From assembly GCA_036505215.1 (NCBI GenBank), contig DASXTW010000038.1, positions 1 to 6,739 of the forward strand: a stretch of DNA of 6,739 nucleotides, in the 5' to 3' direction. This document shows, piece after piece, positions 5,999 through 6,739 of the stretch (positions within the stretch are counted from its first letter, which is position 1; each line of letters opens with the position of its first letter). The notes under the pieces were generated by a model. That model searched no databases. It had not been told where the DNA came from and saw only the letters and a list, made by a program, of their open reading frames with translations. The position numbers and the translations under genes are program-made. Source of the stretch: DASXTW01 sp036505215 (GTDB taxonomy: Bacteria > Actinomycetota > UBA4738).

Positions 5999-6739
5999 TA
6001 GTGAGTCTCCCGAAGGCGTTTGGGACTCCCCGGGTTGGTGTGGATCGTGGGTGGCCCGGATTTGGCTCTCTGGACTAGGGCAAATAGGTTCCGTCGGACG
6101 TACTGCCGGGGGTACTCGTTGGAAACGCCGTGGACGTCGAAGTTGTTGAGGACGCAGCCCACGACCGTAGCGTCGACCTTCTCCAACTGCTGCATCGCTT
6201 GCCGAACGGAGCGCCTGGTTGTCCGGTCCGCGTTGGCAACCACCAAGACTCCGTCGACCAGAGGGGCCAGCGACACGGTGTCGGCGACACCGAGCACCGG
6301 GCCGGCATCGATGAGGACGAGGTCCGCGTACTCCCGGAGCTCGGACAGGAGCCGGACCATCGGATCGGATCCGAAGACGGCGTCGTAGTTGCCGATCCAC
6401 GCCCCACTCGACAGGACCTTCAAGCTGTCGATCCCCGGCTGATAAAGCGCGCTTCGAAGGTTCGCCTCGCCGGCGAGCACGTTCGTCAGCCCGATGCCGT
6501 TCGGACATCCGAAGAACCGGTGGAGACGCGGCCTTCGGCGGTCCGCCGAGACCACGACCACCCGCTTCCCTGCCTGGGCGAGAGCCACTCCGAGGTTCGC
6601 CGTGGTCATCGTCTTTCCCTCATCGGGACGGGAGCTCGTGACGAGGAGGCTCTTCATGCCTCGATTCCTCGCGGCGAAGAGCACGGCCACGCGAAGGGTC
6701 CGGTAGGCCTCCGCGGCCTGCGAATCGGCATCGCTTACG
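5998..6739 (-). CDS. CpsD/CapB/Wzc-type tyrosine-kinase-like P-loop ATPase, C-terminal part (5' end outside window)
   Basis: The frame is open to the right edge, so the 246 visible residues (first full codon at 6738-6736) are a C-terminal part; a GTG at 6690 is internal. EAYRTLR (10-16) is the EX2RX2R oligomerisation motif of bacterial tyrosine kinases. The Walker A region is SSRPDEGKT, with Lys42. The Walker A' region reads VVVVSADRRRPRLHRFFG, where family members usually have DxD: the first Asp is Ser64, while Asp66 is kept. The Walker B region is LVLIDAGPVLGVADT (Asp144), with AGP in place of the usual TPP. GLTNVLAGE, LKVLSSG and VVGCVLNNFD are typical family segments. The C-terminus lacks a tyrosine cluster; the last tyrosines are 209 and 213. 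Such proteins work with a Wzz/CapA-like membrane partner to control polysaccharide chain length and export. That partner may be fused upstream or encoded next door, outside the window. It could be an active kinase, a divergent one or a regulatory ATPase. Confidence 0.88.
   Translation of the reverse strand, partial: VSDADSQAAEAYRTLRVAVLFAARNRGMKSLLVTSSRPDEGKTMTTANLGVALAQAGKRVVVVSADRRRPRLHRFFGCPNGIGLTNVLAGEANLRSALYQPGIDSLKVLSSGAWIGNYDAVFGSDPMVRLLSELREYADLVLIDAGPVLGVADTVSLAPLVDGVLVVANADRTTRRSVRQAMQQLEKVDATVVGCVLNNFDVHGVSNEYPRQYVRRNLFALVQRAKSGPPTIHTNPGSPKRLRETH

Overview
The window is high-G+C DNA (well above 60% by eye) with tightly packed genes, GTG starts and strong GGAGG-type ribosome binding sites. 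The protein flavour (a Cys-containing GT4 glycosyltransferase, an Arg-rich CpsD-type ATPase, a sulfotransferase ending in an RRYGY motif) suggests an actinobacterial-type genome, possibly a deep-branching or uncultured Actinomycetota. That assignment is inference; there is no rRNA or other marker gene here.

The window is part of a surface or exopolysaccharide locus, with two convergent gene sets. On the + strand are the 3' end of a sulfotransferase gene (1-281), a gap of about 240 bp holding a very GC-rich hairpin, and a GT4 glycosyltransferase (524-1705). On the - strand, read from the right edge, are a CpsD/CapB/Wzc-type tyrosine-kinase-like ATPase (5' end outside the window, stop at 5998), a membrane-anchored right-handed beta-helix protein (5983-4787), and a Wzy/O-antigen-ligase-type membrane protein (4742-3228). 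These three are spaced 14 and 44 bp apart, with clear ribosome binding sites before the second and third, so they look like one operon. After a gap of about 490 bp with no convincing gene comes an aldo/keto reductase (2739-1726). It ends 20 bp from the end of the glycosyltransferase.

A coherent reading is that the glycosyltransferase and sulfotransferase build and sulfate a repeat unit, the Wzy-like protein polymerises or ligates it outside the membrane, and the CpsD-like ATPase, with a Wzz-like partner probably encoded or fused just outside the window, controls chain length or export. The beta-helix protein, anchored outside the membrane, may bind or modify the polymer. The aldo/keto reductase has no obvious role in this pathway.

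The points most worth a second look are the beta-helix protein placed between a kinase-like gene and a polymerase gene, the altered Walker A' and Walker B motifs of the kinase-like protein, the sulfotransferase in a polysaccharide locus, a possible beta-helix gene remnant in the 2740-3227 gap, and the hairpin after the sulfotransferase gene. No CRISPR array, tRNA, rRNA, insertion sequence or attachment site was seen.
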